DNA of 64,000 bases from CAYVQE01 sp964454005 (GCA_964454005.1 CAYVQE010000013.1:12265-76264); one strand, 5' to 3'; shown: positions 33,808 to 43,265, numbered from the stretch's first letter. Notes: a model not told the origin generated them from the sequence alone. Numbers and translations: made by a program.

Positions 33808-35718
33808 TCAATCGGCCGCTTCGCCCAGGCGCCCCCGTGGGCCCGGCGGCACTTCGCTGCCGCCCGGCGCGGCTTCCGGGTCCGGCTCGTCCAGTCCCAC
33901 CATGGCCAGCAGGCGCAGGGCATTGGTGGTCGGGGTCAGCCCGGGGCGCAGCTTGAAATCGAAGTGCATCTGCACCCGGCCGTCGCGCTCGCTGTACTGC
34001 TCGCGGAAGTGCACCGGCTGCAGCCGGCCGGCCAGGGACTCGGCGTCGGCCAAACTCAGGTCGTGGGTGGCCACCGCGCCCAAGGCGCCCAGGCCGAGCA
34101 GGTGGGCCAGCACCCGTTCGACCGCCACCCGCCGCTCCTGGGCGTTGGTACCCAGCAGGATCTCGTCGAACAAAAACACCGGCACTTGCTCGCCGGCCGC
34201 GGCCACTTCGCGGGCGCGGGACACGGCCGCCTCGAGCTGCTCGAGTTCGGCCAGGAAGTAGGACCGGCCCCGCTCCAGCGCATCGGTCACCCGGAAAGAG
34301 GTCACCAGCGCGGCCGGCGGAGCGCGCAAGGCGGCGGCGCAGACCACGCCGCCGGCCCCGGCCAGGATCAGGTCGAGACCGACGGCCCGCAGCAGGGTGC
34401 TCTTGCCGGACATGTTGGAGCCGGTCACCAGCAGGCAGGTGCCGGCCGGTCCCAGGGTCACGTCGTTGGTCACGCAGGCCGCGGGGGCCAACAGCGGATG
34501 GCCCAGGCCGCGGGCGGCCAGGCGATCGTGCCGCGGATCGACATCGGGCCGGGCCCAGCCCGGGTGGGCGTGGGCCAGCGCGGCCAGGGCGGCCAGGGCC
34601 TCCAGCTCGGCCAGCGCCGCCAGCCAGCCGCGCAGCCAGCCGCCGGCGGCCAACCGCCAGCGCTCCAGCTGCTCCAGCAGATGAAAATCCCACAGCAGCA
34701 GTCCCTGGGCCATGATCGCCGCCAGGGTCGAGCGGCGCACCTCGGCCAGGTGCAGCAGGCGCTCCAGCCGGCGCAGGCCGCGCCGGGCGCCGGCGCTGCC
34801 ATCGCCCATGGCCGCGGCCAGCTCGGCCAACCGCGCATCGGCGAATTCGGCGCCGCCGGCGGCCAGCAGCCCGGCGTAGCCGCCGAGAATGCGGGCGGCG
34901 TCCTCGCCCTGGCCAAAGGCCCGGTTGAGCGGGCCCAGGTACAGCGCGGTCAGCACCAGATTGACCAGCACCGGCGCCAGCCACAGGGCCGGGCCGGTGA
35001 CGCCGGCCGCATCCAGGCCGATCAGCAGCAGGGTGGCGGCGGTCAGCCCGCGCGCCAGCCAGCTCAACCACGGCCGCGCCAGCAGCCAGGGCGGGCTCTC
35101 CGCCCAGGCCAGCAGCCGTTCGCCGTCGCCGGCCGCGGCCGGCAGCTCGCCGGCCAGCCGCTCCAGCTCCTGGCGCAGCTCGAGCCGCCCCACCAGCTCG
35201 GCCGCCGCCCGCTGCCGCGCGGCGATGGTCTCGGGCGCGGCCGGCTGCAGCAGCCAGTCGGCCAGCAGGGCATCGCCCAGGGGGCTGCGGGCCGTGCCCA
35301 GCAGCCGCCACAGCGAGGCCCGGCCGGCCAGATCCAGATCGCGCACCAGCCCCGCCGCCGGCCGCGGCCAGTCCGGCAGCTCGGCCAGAGCCTCGAAATC
35401 GCGGCCCAGCCGCGCCAGCGCCCGCCGGTTGACTTCCTCCAGCCCGGCCGCCCGCCGGCGCAGCACCGCCACCCGGCCGTGCACCCCGGCCGCCACCAGA
35501 AAGCCCAGCAGACAGGCCCCGGCCCCCGCCACCAGACCCCAGCGCGGCGCCGACCACTGCCACAGCCCGGCGACCAGCAGCCCCAGCATGCCGGCGAACA
35601 ACAGCAGCCGCAGCTGCGCGATCCAGCCGAAGCGCCGCCCCAGCCGCGCCCGCTCGTCCCGCCAGCGCTCCAGCTCACGCCGGTACACCCGCCCCGGCTC
35701 CTGTCCCAGCTCGCTCAT
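33808..35718 (-). CDS. Membrane-anchored MutS-like ATPase
   Basis: 636 residues. The C-terminal third is a MutS-type ABC ATPase: Walker A TGSNMSGKST (K439), FLFDEILLGTN as Walker B/signature region, and ATHDLSLA. The N-terminal part has two adjacent membrane helices (LLLFAGMLGLLVAGLW, GLVAGAGACLLGFLVAAGVHG) and a second pair near 240-290, plus a MutS-III-like helical region. The mismatch-recognition and connector domains are absent, so this is not a repair MutS. Such MutS-related membrane proteins are widespread but uncharacterised. The ATG at 35718 has GGAG upstream. Confidence 0.85.
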   Translation of the reverse strand: MSELGQEPGRVYRRELERWRDERARLGRRFGWIAQLRLLLFAGMLGLLVAGLWQWSAPRWGLVAGAGACLLGFLVAAGVHGRVAVLRRRAAGLEEVNRRALARLGRDFEALAELPDWPRPAAGLVRDLDLAGRASLWRLLGTARSPLGDALLADWLLQPAAPETIAARQRAAAELVGRLELRQELERLAGELPAAAGDGERLLAWAESPPWLLARPWLSWLARGLTAATLLLIGLDAAGVTGPALWLAPVLVNLVLTALYLGPLNRAFGQGEDAARILGGYAGLLAAGGAEFADARLAELAAAMGDGSAGARRGLRRLERLLHLAEVRRSTLAAIMAQGLLLWDFHLLEQLERWRLAAGGWLRGWLAALAELEALAALAALAHAHPGWARPDVDPRHDRLAARGLGHPLLAPAACVTNDVTLGPAGTCLLVTGSNMSGKSTLLRAVGLDLILAGAGGVVCAAALRAPPAALVTSFRVTDALERGRSYFLAELEQLEAAVSRAREVAAAGEQVPVFLFDEILLGTNAQERRVAVERVLAHLLGLGALGAVATHDLSLADAESLAGRLQPVHFREQYSERDGRVQMHFDFKLRPGLTPTTNALRLLAMVGLDEPDPEAAPGGSEVPPGPRGRLGEAAD

Positions 35719-35819
35719 CCGAACTCCGTCCAGCCTCCGCCCCGTCCGCCGCCACCTCCGGCAAGCTACGGGCCAAAACCAGCCCTGTCAACGCGCCCTT
35801 CGCGAGCGATCGCCCCTGA

Positions 35820-36107
35820 CCCCACCGATCGCCGCCCTGGCCCGAGGGCTTCTGGCCCGAGCCGGGTGCGCGCACCGATGGGAGCGGCTGGGAGGCGACC
35901 CTGCAGGCGATCGAGCGCGATCTAAACGCCTTCTTGGCCCTGGTGCGCGATGCCGCCACCGACCTGCTGGCCCCGCTGCCCCACGCCCCGGACTACACCG
36001 TGCTGCGCGAGGTGCTGCTGGTGGCCGATCACAACGCCTACCACCTCGGCGAGCTGACCGCCCTGCGCGCCACCCTCGACATCCGGCCCGACTCGGGTTG
36101 GTGGTGA
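35820..36107 (+). pseudogene. DinB-family protein, C-terminal remnant
   Basis: An open frame from 35820 (a stop lies just upstream at 35817-35819) without a usable start codon encodes the C-terminal end of a DinB-like four-helix protein: EGFWPEPG, WEATLQAIERDLNAF, and VADHNAYHLGELTALR with the HxxxH metal-binding pair. The expected N-terminal half is missing; upstream sequence runs into the MutS-like gene's promoter side. It is probably a decayed gene. Confidence 0.6.
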
Positions 36108-36113
36108 ACCACG

Positions 36114-36272
36114 ATGAAGACCCCAGCCGAAAGAAGTGCGCAATACGCAGAAGCCCAGGAGCGGGAGCGCCAGGAGGATCGGCAGCGCTGGGAGGAGTAC
36201 CAGCGCACGGGTGAGCACATCGACCACGCGACCATGATGGCCTGGCTGGAGAAACTCGAGCACGAGCGCTGA
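36114..36272 (+). CDS. Small charged protein resembling the C-terminal part of an antitoxin
   Basis: 52 residues starting at ATG 36114. An acidic/basic helix (AQERERQEDRQRWEEYQ) is followed by RTGEHIDHATMMAWLEKL. The pattern W-x-x-Y-x-x-T-G-x-x-[IV]-x-x-x-x-x-x-x-WL is one I associate with CopG/ParD-like antitoxin C-termini, which bind a RelE/ParE toxin. No toxin gene lies next to it, so it may be an orphan or a remnant like the adjacent DinB fragment. Confidence 0.45.
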   Translation: MKTPAERSAQYAEAQERERQEDRQRWEEYQRTGEHIDHATMMAWLEKLEHER

Positions 36273-36284
36273 GATGGCGTCGGT

Positions 36285-38450
36285 CTAAAACCGGTACTCG
36301 AACTCCAGCCTGAGCCAGTGGGCGGGGTTGGGGTTGCGTTGTTGGGTGGAGTCGCGATCGTCGAGCCAGGCGAAGACCTCGTAGCGCAGCTTGACGCGGA
36401 AGATGCGCTCGACCCAGTAGGCGGCCTCGAGGTAGGTCCACAGCGAGTGCTCGCGGTAGTCGTCGTGCTCGATGGCCTCGAACAGGTAGCGCATGCGGGC
36501 CCGCAGCCTGAGGCCCTCGATGGGCTTGTACATCACCACCAGCCAGGCGGCCGAGTCCTGGCGCATGGCGTCGTCGTAGCGATCGCTGCCGTCGTCCAGC
36601 CAGCGGTGCTGCAGCTTGGCGGTGATGGTCAGATCGCGGGTGGGCAGGAAGCGGCCCTTGACGCCGACCTGGGCCTTCTCGCCCTGGCAGGGTACCGGCT
36701 CGTCGGCTGCGGTCAGAAACGGCGTCTCGAAGCAGGTCTCGTAGCGGCCGCCGCCGGCCAGGTCGCGGTCCTGGAACTCGACCCATACCCCCGGGTGGAA
36801 CCAGCGGGTCAGATCGTAGTCGGCGCGCAGGTTGAGCCGCAGCTTGGGCGCCTCGTCGCTGAGCTGGGCCCAGATGTCCTGGGTGGCGCGCAGCCGCAGG
36901 TCGCCGACCTCGCCGGTGTAGCGCAGCCGCAGCCCGGCCTCGTCGCGGCCGCGGCGGCCGTCGTACTCGTCGGGCGCGGCCACCGGCCGGCTGTAGGGGT
37001 TGGCGAAGTCCTTGTCGTAGTAGCGGGCCACCGCCTCGAACTCGTGATCCGGCCAGGTGGTGGTGGCCCGCAGCAGCGCCGCCCAGCCGCCGCCGGCCGG
37101 CTGCGAGTCGAACGACCGGCTGAGCTCGGCGTAGAAGTCGATCAGATCGACACCCCAGGCGAAGTCCAGGCCCACCGCGCCGAAGGGCCCGCCGTAGGGG
37201 ATGGCCGCCCACTCCTGGAAGTCCAGATCCATGCCTTTGACCAGCCAGGAGATGTCGGCCCCGTAGCCGGTCACCCCGATGTGGGCCCGGCGCGAGAAAA
37301 AGTAGGTCACGTTGCCGCCGCCCAGCATCTCGTTGAACATGTTGGGCAGGGTGTGGTAGCTGAACTCGGTGGTCGGCGCCAGCAGGTCGTCGCGGCGCAC
37401 GAACACGTCCGGCGCCTTGCAGGCCTCGTCGTCGTCATTGCGCGGATCGGCGCAGCGCCGGCGGTCGTAGATCTCGTACTGGTAGATGCTGCGGGTCTGG
37501 TGCGAGAACCAGCCATAGGCCTGCAGCCAGCCGCCGCCCAACTCGAGCTTTTTGAGCCCCACCGCCGCGCCGCGGAAGCGGTCGGTCCAGCGGTAGTCGG
37601 GCGACTGGTACTCGCTGCCCCGCGCCCCGGCGCAGGGGCTGTCGGCGAAGTCGCCGGCCGACTCCTTACACAGTCGGGTCAAGCCCTGGTTGTAGGTGAT
37701 GGTGCGGTCGGGCTTGATGCCGTTGGGGGTGTACCAGGTGGTGTTGTCGAAGGTCAGCCGCTGGCCGAAGCCGATGCGGTAGGTGCCCACCACCGCGTGC
37801 AGGCTCTTGGTCTCCCACTCCAGGTAGAACTTGGGCAGGTGGAACTGGGCATCCGGCCGGCGGGCGCTGAGCGCGTCGCGGCTGGGGTCATAGACCACCT
37901 TGTCCAGCCGGTTGCGGGTCAGCACCCCGACCAGGCCCACCTCCAGGTGGCGGAAGGTGGACAGCTCGCCCAGCAGCCACATCGACGGCACCTGCTCGTC
38001 GCCGGCCACGTAGGTGGTGCGGTACTGCAGCCGGCCCTTGGTGGCGTACAGCGGCGGCTCGGCGTCCTCGACGATGATGAAGGGCGCGATGGCCAGCAGC
38101 TTGCGCTGCGACAGCACGTCGGCGGTGACCAGCGCCACCGGATCGTCGATCCGGCCCACCTCCTCGCGGTAGGCCAGGATGGCGTCGACCTCGGCGTAGT
38201 TCAGGTTGGGCAGCGCGTAGAGCTCCTCGCGGCCGGCGCTGTTCAGATCCACCCCGTCGTGCAGCAGCTCGACCAGGGTCTCGTAGTCGTTCTCGTCGAT
38301 CTCCTGAGCGGCCAGCAGATCGAGTAGCTCCTCCTCGGTCTCGATGTCGACGAAGATGCCGTAGTCGTTGGCCGCGGCCGGCCCGGCGGCCAGCAGCCAG
38401 CCGGCCAGCCACAGCAACGTTCCAACCCGCCTCCACCCTCGCTCACTCAC
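36285..38450 (-). CDS. Outer-membrane beta-barrel with N-terminal ComEA-like helix-hairpin-helix
   Basis: 721 residues. Signal peptide ending GPAAA. Residues about 45-125 form an acidic segment followed by a ComEA-type helix-hairpin-helix region (VDLNSAGREELYALPNLNY, AILAYREEVGRI), a fold that binds DNA or closes barrels in type II secretion/competence proteins. The remaining 580 residues alternate in beta-strand fashion with many Tyr/Trp and charged turns (FYLEWETKSLHAVVGTYRIG, LRATTTWPDHEFEAVARYY) and end in the strand LRLEFEYRF with a terminal Phe, the signal for outer-membrane barrel insertion. It overlaps the thermonuclease gene by eight bases. It may be a DNA-handling pore of the surface nuclease operon. 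Confidence 0.78.
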   Translation of the reverse strand: MSERGWRRVGTLLWLAGWLLAAGPAAANDYGIFVDIETEEELLDLLAAQEIDENDYETLVELLHDGVDLNSAGREELYALPNLNYAEVDAILAYREEVGRIDDPVALVTADVLSQRKLLAIAPFIIVEDAEPPLYATKGRLQYRTTYVAGDEQVPSMWLLGELSTFRHLEVGLVGVLTRNRLDKVVYDPSRDALSARRPDAQFHLPKFYLEWETKSLHAVVGTYRIGFGQRLTFDNTTWYTPNGIKPDRTITYNQGLTRLCKESAGDFADSPCAGARGSEYQSPDYRWTDRFRGAAVGLKKLELGGGWLQAYGWFSHQTRSIYQYEIYDRRRCADPRNDDDEACKAPDVFVRRDDLLAPTTEFSYHTLPNMFNEMLGGGNVTYFFSRRAHIGVTGYGADISWLVKGMDLDFQEWAAIPYGGPFGAVGLDFAWGVDLIDFYAELSRSFDSQPAGGGWAALLRATTTWPDHEFEAVARYYDKDFANPYSRPVAAPDEYDGRRGRDEAGLRLRYTGEVGDLRLRATQDIWAQLSDEAPKLRLNLRADYDLTRWFHPGVWVEFQDRDLAGGGRYETCFETPFLTAADEPVPCQGEKAQVGVKGRFLPTRDLTITAKLQHRWLDDGSDRYDDAMRQDSAAWLVVMYKPIEGLRLRARMRYLFEAIEHDDYREHSLWTYLEAAYWVERIFRVKLRYEVFAWLDDRDSTQQRNPNPAHWLRLEFEYRF

Positions 38451-38937
38451 AGCCGACCTCCTCGCAGGCCCCCCACATGCCGCGCGCGAGCTGGCGGGCC
38501 TCGAACTCGGCCGCCTCGTACTCCTGGCGCCGTTGCTCGCCGTTGGGCGGGATGATCAGCACGCAGGCGTAGCCCTCCTCGACCAGGCGCAGGTTGACCT
38601 CCACCCCGTCGACCTCCACGTAGGCCAGCAGCCGGTCGTACTGATCGCGGCACTCGCTATCGTAACGCAGCCGCACCCGGCGCTCGGCCACCAGCATGGC
38701 GTTGTAGTCGGCCGCCTGCCGGCCGTAGCACTCGCTGTTGCCGCCGGTGGACTCGGGGGTGTCGATCATCAGGTAGCGCAGCCGCTGGCCGCCGGCCAGG
38801 TCGACGGTGTCGCCGTCGATCACCCGCTCCACCTCGGCCCGGCTCGGCCCGCAGTCCGAGCCGTCGCCGCCGCAGCCGGCCGCCAGCATGAAGGCGGCCG
38901 GCAACAGGGCCGGGCGAAGGGGCGAGCGCGGGCGCAT
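38443..38937 (-). CDS. Thermonuclease (SNase-fold) lipoprotein, short form
   Basis: 164 residues. Signal ends MLAAGC, a lipobox. The SNase OB-fold follows: VIDGDTV with the calcium-binding Asp, RYLMIDTPES carrying the Arg, Asp and Glu of the active site, and QYDRLLAYVEVDG with the second catalytic Arg. All key residues of staphylococcal nuclease (D21, R35, D40, E43, R87 equivalents) are present, so it should cleave DNA and RNA with calcium at the cell surface. The ATG at 38937 sets the signal peptide at the N-terminus. It lies 17 bases after a lamin-tail gene and overlaps the downstream barrel gene. Confidence 0.87.
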   Translation of the reverse strand: MRPRSPLRPALLPAAFMLAAGCGGDGSDCGPSRAEVERVIDGDTVDLAGGQRLRYLMIDTPESTGGNSECYGRQAADYNAMLVAERRVRLRYDSECRDQYDRLLAYVEVDGVEVNLRLVEEGYACVLIIPPNGEQRRQEYEAAEFEARQLARGMWGACEEVGCE

Positions 38938-38954
38938 GGGGCTGCGCGTCCCGG

Positions 38955-41350
38955 TCACGGACAGGCCGGATTGGCCCCGCCCGGGGTGCCCAGATCGCCG
39001 TCGCCGTAAGCGGCCTGGGCCGGGCACCAGTTGTCCTCGGTATCGTTGGCGGCCGGCGTGCGGAAGGCCGGATCGAGCGAGGTGGCCGCGCCGATGGTCG
39101 AGCCGCTGTAGATCACCTCGTCCAGCAGCTGCCCGGCGAGCGCCACCGAGATGCCGTCGCCGACGTTGACCAGGCTCATGTCGAGCAGGAAATCGACCTG
39201 CGGCAGGTCACCGTTTAGCACCGGGTCGTCCGATGCGGCCAGCACCACCCAGCTATCGGCCGCCGCCGGCAGGCAGTCGCCGCCCGCCAGGCTGAACTCC
39301 ACCCCACCGTCGGCCTTGCCGAAGTCGAGGCCGTTCAGATCCACGTCGGCGCCCACGTAGAGCTCGATCCACTCACCGTCGGCATCGGAGGCCGCGTCCG
39401 GATCGGGCATGAACTCGGTGATCACGATATCGCCCAGCTGCGGCGGCACCAGGTCGCGCAGCGCGCCCTGGGCGTCGTAGCACTGGCCCTCGGGGGCGAT
39501 GCCGCAGGCGTCGTTGGCCGCGCCCGGCGTGCCGCGGTCGCCGTCGCCGTAGACGCTCTCGGCAGCGCACCAGTAGTCGGGGTTGTCGTTCAGCTCCGGG
39601 TCGCGCAGCTGCGGCTCCAGCGCGGTGGCCGCGCCGGTGTGGCTGGAGCTGTAGGCGATGGCGTCGATCACGGTGTCGTCGCAGCCGACGAAGATGCCCT
39701 GGTCGCCGCTGTTGCTCAGGCTCATCTCGAGCGGGTAGTCGGCCCGGGGCAGGCCGCCGTTGAGCGCCGGGTCCAGCTCGGCGGCGAAGACCACGTGCGT
39801 GCCGGCCGCCACCGGCAGGCAATCGCCGCCCGGCAGGCTGAACTCGACCTCGCCGACCGACTTGCCCACCTGCAACCGGTTCAGATCCACGTCGGCGGTC
39901 ACGTAGAGTTCGAACCACTCGCCCTCGGGGTCGCCCACCGCGTACGGGTCGGGCATGAACTCGGTGATGATCAGATCGCCCGGCTGCGGCGGCACCAGGT
40001 CGCGCAGCNNNNNNNNNNNNNNNNNNNNNNNNNNNNNNNNNNNNNNNNNNNNNNNNNNNNNNNNNNNNNNNNNNNNNNNNNNNNNNNNNNNNNNNNNNNN
40101 NNNNNNNNCATGAACTCGGTGATGATCAGATCGCCCGGCTGCGGCGGCACCAGGTCGCGCAGCGCGCCGTCTTCGAAGCACTGGCCCTCGGGCGAGATGC
40201 CGCAGGAGGCGTTGGCCGCCCCCGGGCTGCCCCGGTCGCCGTCGCCGTACGGCGTCTCGCCGGCGCACCAGTACTGCTGGTCGTCGTTGTGGTCCGGGTC
40301 GGTCAGGCTGGGCTCCAGCGCGCTGGAGGCGCCGGCGCTCGCCGAGCCCCAGGTGATGCTGTCGCGCACCTGCTCGCCGTAGCCCAGCCGCAGCAGGCCG
40401 TCGCTGTTGGTCAGGCTGACGTCGACCACCTGGTCCACCGCCGGCAAGCCGCCGTTGACCGCCGGATCGGCATTGCGGGCGAAGACCAGGTAGCTGCCGG
40501 CGGTCACCGGCACGCAGTCCAGCGCGGTCACCTCGTCTTCCCACTGCGCAGCGTCGGTGCTGACCTTGAGCCCGTTGAGATCGAAGTCGGCCGCGACGTA
40601 GACCTCGAACCATTCACCGTCGCGGTCTGCGACCGCGGCCGGGTCGGGCATGATCTCGGTGATGACCACGTCGCCCGGCAGCGGCGCCACCACGTCGCGC
40701 TCCTGGTCGCCATCCATGCACTTGGTCGGCGGCTGGACGCCGCCGCAGACTTCGTTGGCCGTGCCCGGGGTGCCGTAGGCGTCGGGCGCATAAGGGGTCT
40801 CGCTCTCGCACCAGCGATCGATGTCGTCGTTGGCCACCGCATCCGGGGTCTGGGCGCCGTCGAAGCTCAGCGAGGCGCCCTCGGCGGTATCCAGGTAGAT
40901 CACCTGGTCGACCAGGGCCTTATCGCACAGCAGCCGCAGCCGGCCACCGCTGTTGCGCAGCGAGCCCAGGTCGGCGCCGTAGGCGTAATCGACCCAGTCC
41001 GGCTTGACCTCCTCCAGGGTGCCGCCGAAGACCAGGTACTGGCCGGCCTCGATCTCCAGCCCGGCGCGCACCTTGTGGGTCGCCTCGCCGGTGCCGTCGC
41101 CCTTGGCCGCCTCCAGGGTCAGGCCGGTCAGATCCAGGCTGGCGGTGGTCGGGTTGAACACCTCGAACCACTCCTGGCCCTCGTCCGGACCGCTGGGGTT
41201 GGCCATCACCTCGGTGATCACCAGGTCGCCGGCCAGCAGGCCGCTGGTGCACTTCAGGTCGCCGTCGCCGCCGCCCCCGCAGCCGGCGGCCAGCATGCCG
41301 AGCGCCAGCAACGCCGCGGCCATCGAAACGGGCTCGGGTCTACGGGGCAT
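38955..41350 (-). CDS. Lipoprotein with four lamin-tail-domain repeats (interrupted by an assembly gap)
   Basis: Start ATG 41350 with AGGAGGAG upstream; signal ends MLAAGC. Four lamin-tail (LTD) units follow, each beginning GDLVITEVM, GDVVITEIMPDP, GDLIITEFMPDP or GDIVITEFMPDP, with EWFEVYV-type strands, and ending in Cys-containing YGDGDRGTPGxANxxCG linkers. As deposited, the frame is broken by 100 Ns at 40009-40108. The 55 bases on each side are identical, and removing one copy plus the Ns (155 bases) restores a single frame of 746 residues. LTDs are Ig-like domains found with surface nucleases and possibly bind DNA. The start overlaps the upstream thermonuclease gene by 11 bases. Confidence 0.8.
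40009..40108. other. Assembly gap (100 Ns) with identical 55-base flanks
   Basis: Exactly 100 Ns. The 55 bases before (39954-40008) and after (40109-40163) are the same sequence, within the start of the third lamin-tail unit. This is what a scaffold join of two contigs sharing a 55-mer looks like. The true sequence probably has no extra bases, but loss of whole repeat units cannot be excluded. Confidence 0.9.
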
Positions 41351-42551
41351 GGCTCTCCTCCTGTTCCTGCTGTTCGGGCTGCTCGGGCTGCTCCGGCTGG
41401 GCGGCCGCGTCCGGCATGGGCGGATCATCCTCCATCCGGTCGCGGCCCTCCGGGTCCCAGCCCGAGTAGTTGGGCACCGCTTCCGACCCGGTGATCTGGC
41501 CCGGTGTTTTGATGATCATCTGCAGCACCTCGCGGCCGGTGTGCTTGTTGCGGTAGCGGTTGACCGGACCCTCGGCGGTGATGAACTCACCCTTGAAGCG
41601 CGCGATGCGCGAGGAGCCGAACACGTCCTTGTCGAAGAAGACCAGCGGAAAGTCGCCGCCGATGCGCCGGCTGAGCTTGACGATGGTCGGTCCCCGGTCG
41701 CCGAGTTCGATCTCGCCCACCGTGCCCAGCACCACCACCGGCTTGCCGACATGCTTCTCCAGCCGCCGCAGGGCGTCCCAGTGGGTCAGGGTGATGTAGT
41801 TGTCCTGTCCCTCGGCCTCGCGCTCGAACTGCTGGATGAAGTCGGCCCGCGCGTTCCACCACTGCAACCGTTCCTCGTAGTCGCGGTAGTGCTCCAGCTC
41901 CGGGTTCCAGATGCCGATGCCCTTTTGCTGCGCCTCGCGCTGGGCGGCGACGAACTGGTCGTGGAAGCGGCGCGAGTAGGAGTACTTGGTGAAGTAGGGG
42001 CTCATGCCGGCGCGCACCGCCTCCACGTTGTAGTTGACCCAGCGACCTTTCTTCTTGGCGAATACGTAGACCAGGTAGCGGTCAAAGCGGCCGCGGATGT
42101 CCTTGGGATGGTCGCGCTCCAGCCGTACCGTGCGCACCCCGTCGAAAAACTCGACCGCGAAGCGCTTGGCGTCCATGCCCAACGGGGTGGCGCACTTGAC
42201 CGGCTTGGCCCGATCGCCGCGCTTGGCCTCGAGGTACTGGTCGAAGCCCTGCTCGTAGAGCCGGCGGTCCTCCTCGCCCTTGAAGGTCTCCTCGGTGTCG
42301 ATGGCCAGCAAGCGCAGGCTGGTGTCCAGCCCGGCCACCTTGACGGTATCGCCGTCGATCACCGCGTCGGCGGCCAGCGGGAACTCGCCCAGCACCAGGC
42401 CCGGGGTCTCCAGCGCCCGCAGCCGCTTCTGGATCTCGGCCTTGCGCAGCCGTTGGACCCGCTTGGAGCCGCTGCAACCACAGGCCAGCAGGCCGGCGGC
42501 GAGCAGCAGCCCGGCCAGCAGCGGGATGCCGGCCCGCGACGGCCGGTTCAT
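41340..42551 (-). CDS. Thermonuclease (SNase-fold) lipoprotein with a C-terminal extension
   Basis: 403 residues. Signal with AGLLACGC (lipobox). Residues about 60-200 are an SNase domain: VIDGDTVKV, RLLAIDTEET (Arg, Asp, Glu retained) and GRFDRYLVYVF (second catalytic Arg). It has inserts compared with the 150-residue family core. A charged helical stretch (WWNARADFIQQFEREAEG) and a second OB-like beta region (PVVVLGTVGEIELGDRGPTIVKLS) follow, with a Pro/Glu/Gln tail (QPEQPEQPEQ). The ATG at 42551 overlaps the stop of the upstream lamin-tail gene (ATGA). Probably a surface or periplasmic nuclease. Confidence 0.85.
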   Translation of the reverse strand: MNRPSRAGIPLLAGLLLAAGLLACGCSGSKRVQRLRKAEIQKRLRALETPGLVLGEFPLAADAVIDGDTVKVAGLDTSLRLLAIDTEETFKGEEDRRLYEQGFDQYLEAKRGDRAKPVKCATPLGMDAKRFAVEFFDGVRTVRLERDHPKDIRGRFDRYLVYVFAKKKGRWVNYNVEAVRAGMSPYFTKYSYSRRFHDQFVAAQREAQQKGIGIWNPELEHYRDYEERLQWWNARADFIQQFEREAEGQDNYITLTHWDALRRLEKHVGKPVVVLGTVGEIELGDRGPTIVKLSRRIGGDFPLVFFDKDVFGSSRIARFKGEFITAEGPVNRYRNKHTGREVLQMIIKTPGQITGSEAVPNYSGWDPEGRDRMEDDPPMPDAAAQPEQPEQPEQQEQEESHAP

Positions 42552-43189
42552 TCGCAGGGCGGGTTGGCGGTACCCGGTGTGCCCGGCAGCCCCACCTGTC
42601 CCGGTTCCAGCTCGTAGGCAGTGTCGTCGATGCACCAGTCGCTCTCCTCGTCATTGGCTTCGGCGCTGGGCTGCAGCGCCCCATCGAAGGCCAGGCTGCC
42701 CGCCGCAGGCAAATCGCGGTAGACCACGTTGTCGAGCTCCTGCTCACAGGCCCAGACCTTCAGCAAACCACTGTCATAGAGATCGGACTCGAAGTCCTGT
42801 CGATAGCCGTAGTCCACATGATCCGGCCGCTCGGCATCGTCGAAGCGGCCGAGCACGAAGTAGCCGCCGGGGGTCACCTGCGTTCCACGGGCACGAACCA
42901 CGATCTCGCGTGCGGCCGAGCCGTCGAGCCGCACCAGGCTCAGCCTGACCCCGGCCAGGGCCACGTCATGCTCGGTGGTGTTGTAGAGTTCGATCCACTG
43001 GCCCCAGGTGTCGGTGCCGGTCTGCTTGCCGCGCAGCTCGGTGATCACCAGGGCCCCGGGTTCGACATCCGGGCACTCCAGCTCGAGGGGCTCCCGCGCG
43101 CAGCCGGCCAGCAAGGGCAGCAGCAGCAAGAACGACCAGGGGCACGAACGAAGGATGAGGCGACGCGCGGGGGGTTCGTCAGCGAGCAA
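42548..43189 (-). CDS. Single lamin-tail-domain lipoprotein
   Basis: 213 residues from a TTG at 43189, chosen because GGAGG lies five bases upstream and the product then starts with an RR-containing n-region and a hydrophobic stretch ending LLAGC. A longer frame from TTG 43264 has no such site. One LTD follows (GALVITELRGKQ, QWIELYNTTEHDVALAG, GYFVLGRFDD), ending with the LPGTPGTANPPCE motif shared with the larger LTD protein. It is the first gene of the five-gene nuclease/LTD/barrel operon, coupled by ATGA to the thermonuclease gene. Confidence 0.75.
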   Translation of the reverse strand: MLADEPPARRLILRSCPWSFLLLLPLLAGCAREPLELECPDVEPGALVITELRGKQTGTDTWGQWIELYNTTEHDVALAGVRLSLVRLDGSAAREIVVRARGTQVTPGGYFVLGRFDDAERPDHVDYGYRQDFESDLYDSGLLKVWACEQELDNVVYRDLPAAGSLAFDGALQPSAEANDEESDWCIDDTAYELEPGQVGLPGTPGTANPPCE

Positions 43190-43265
43190 ACCGGCCTCCA
43201 GCAGGACGTTCGTCAACTGTCCCAGTCTGGCCGAAAATGCGTGGCCGGTCAAGCAATTGGACAAG

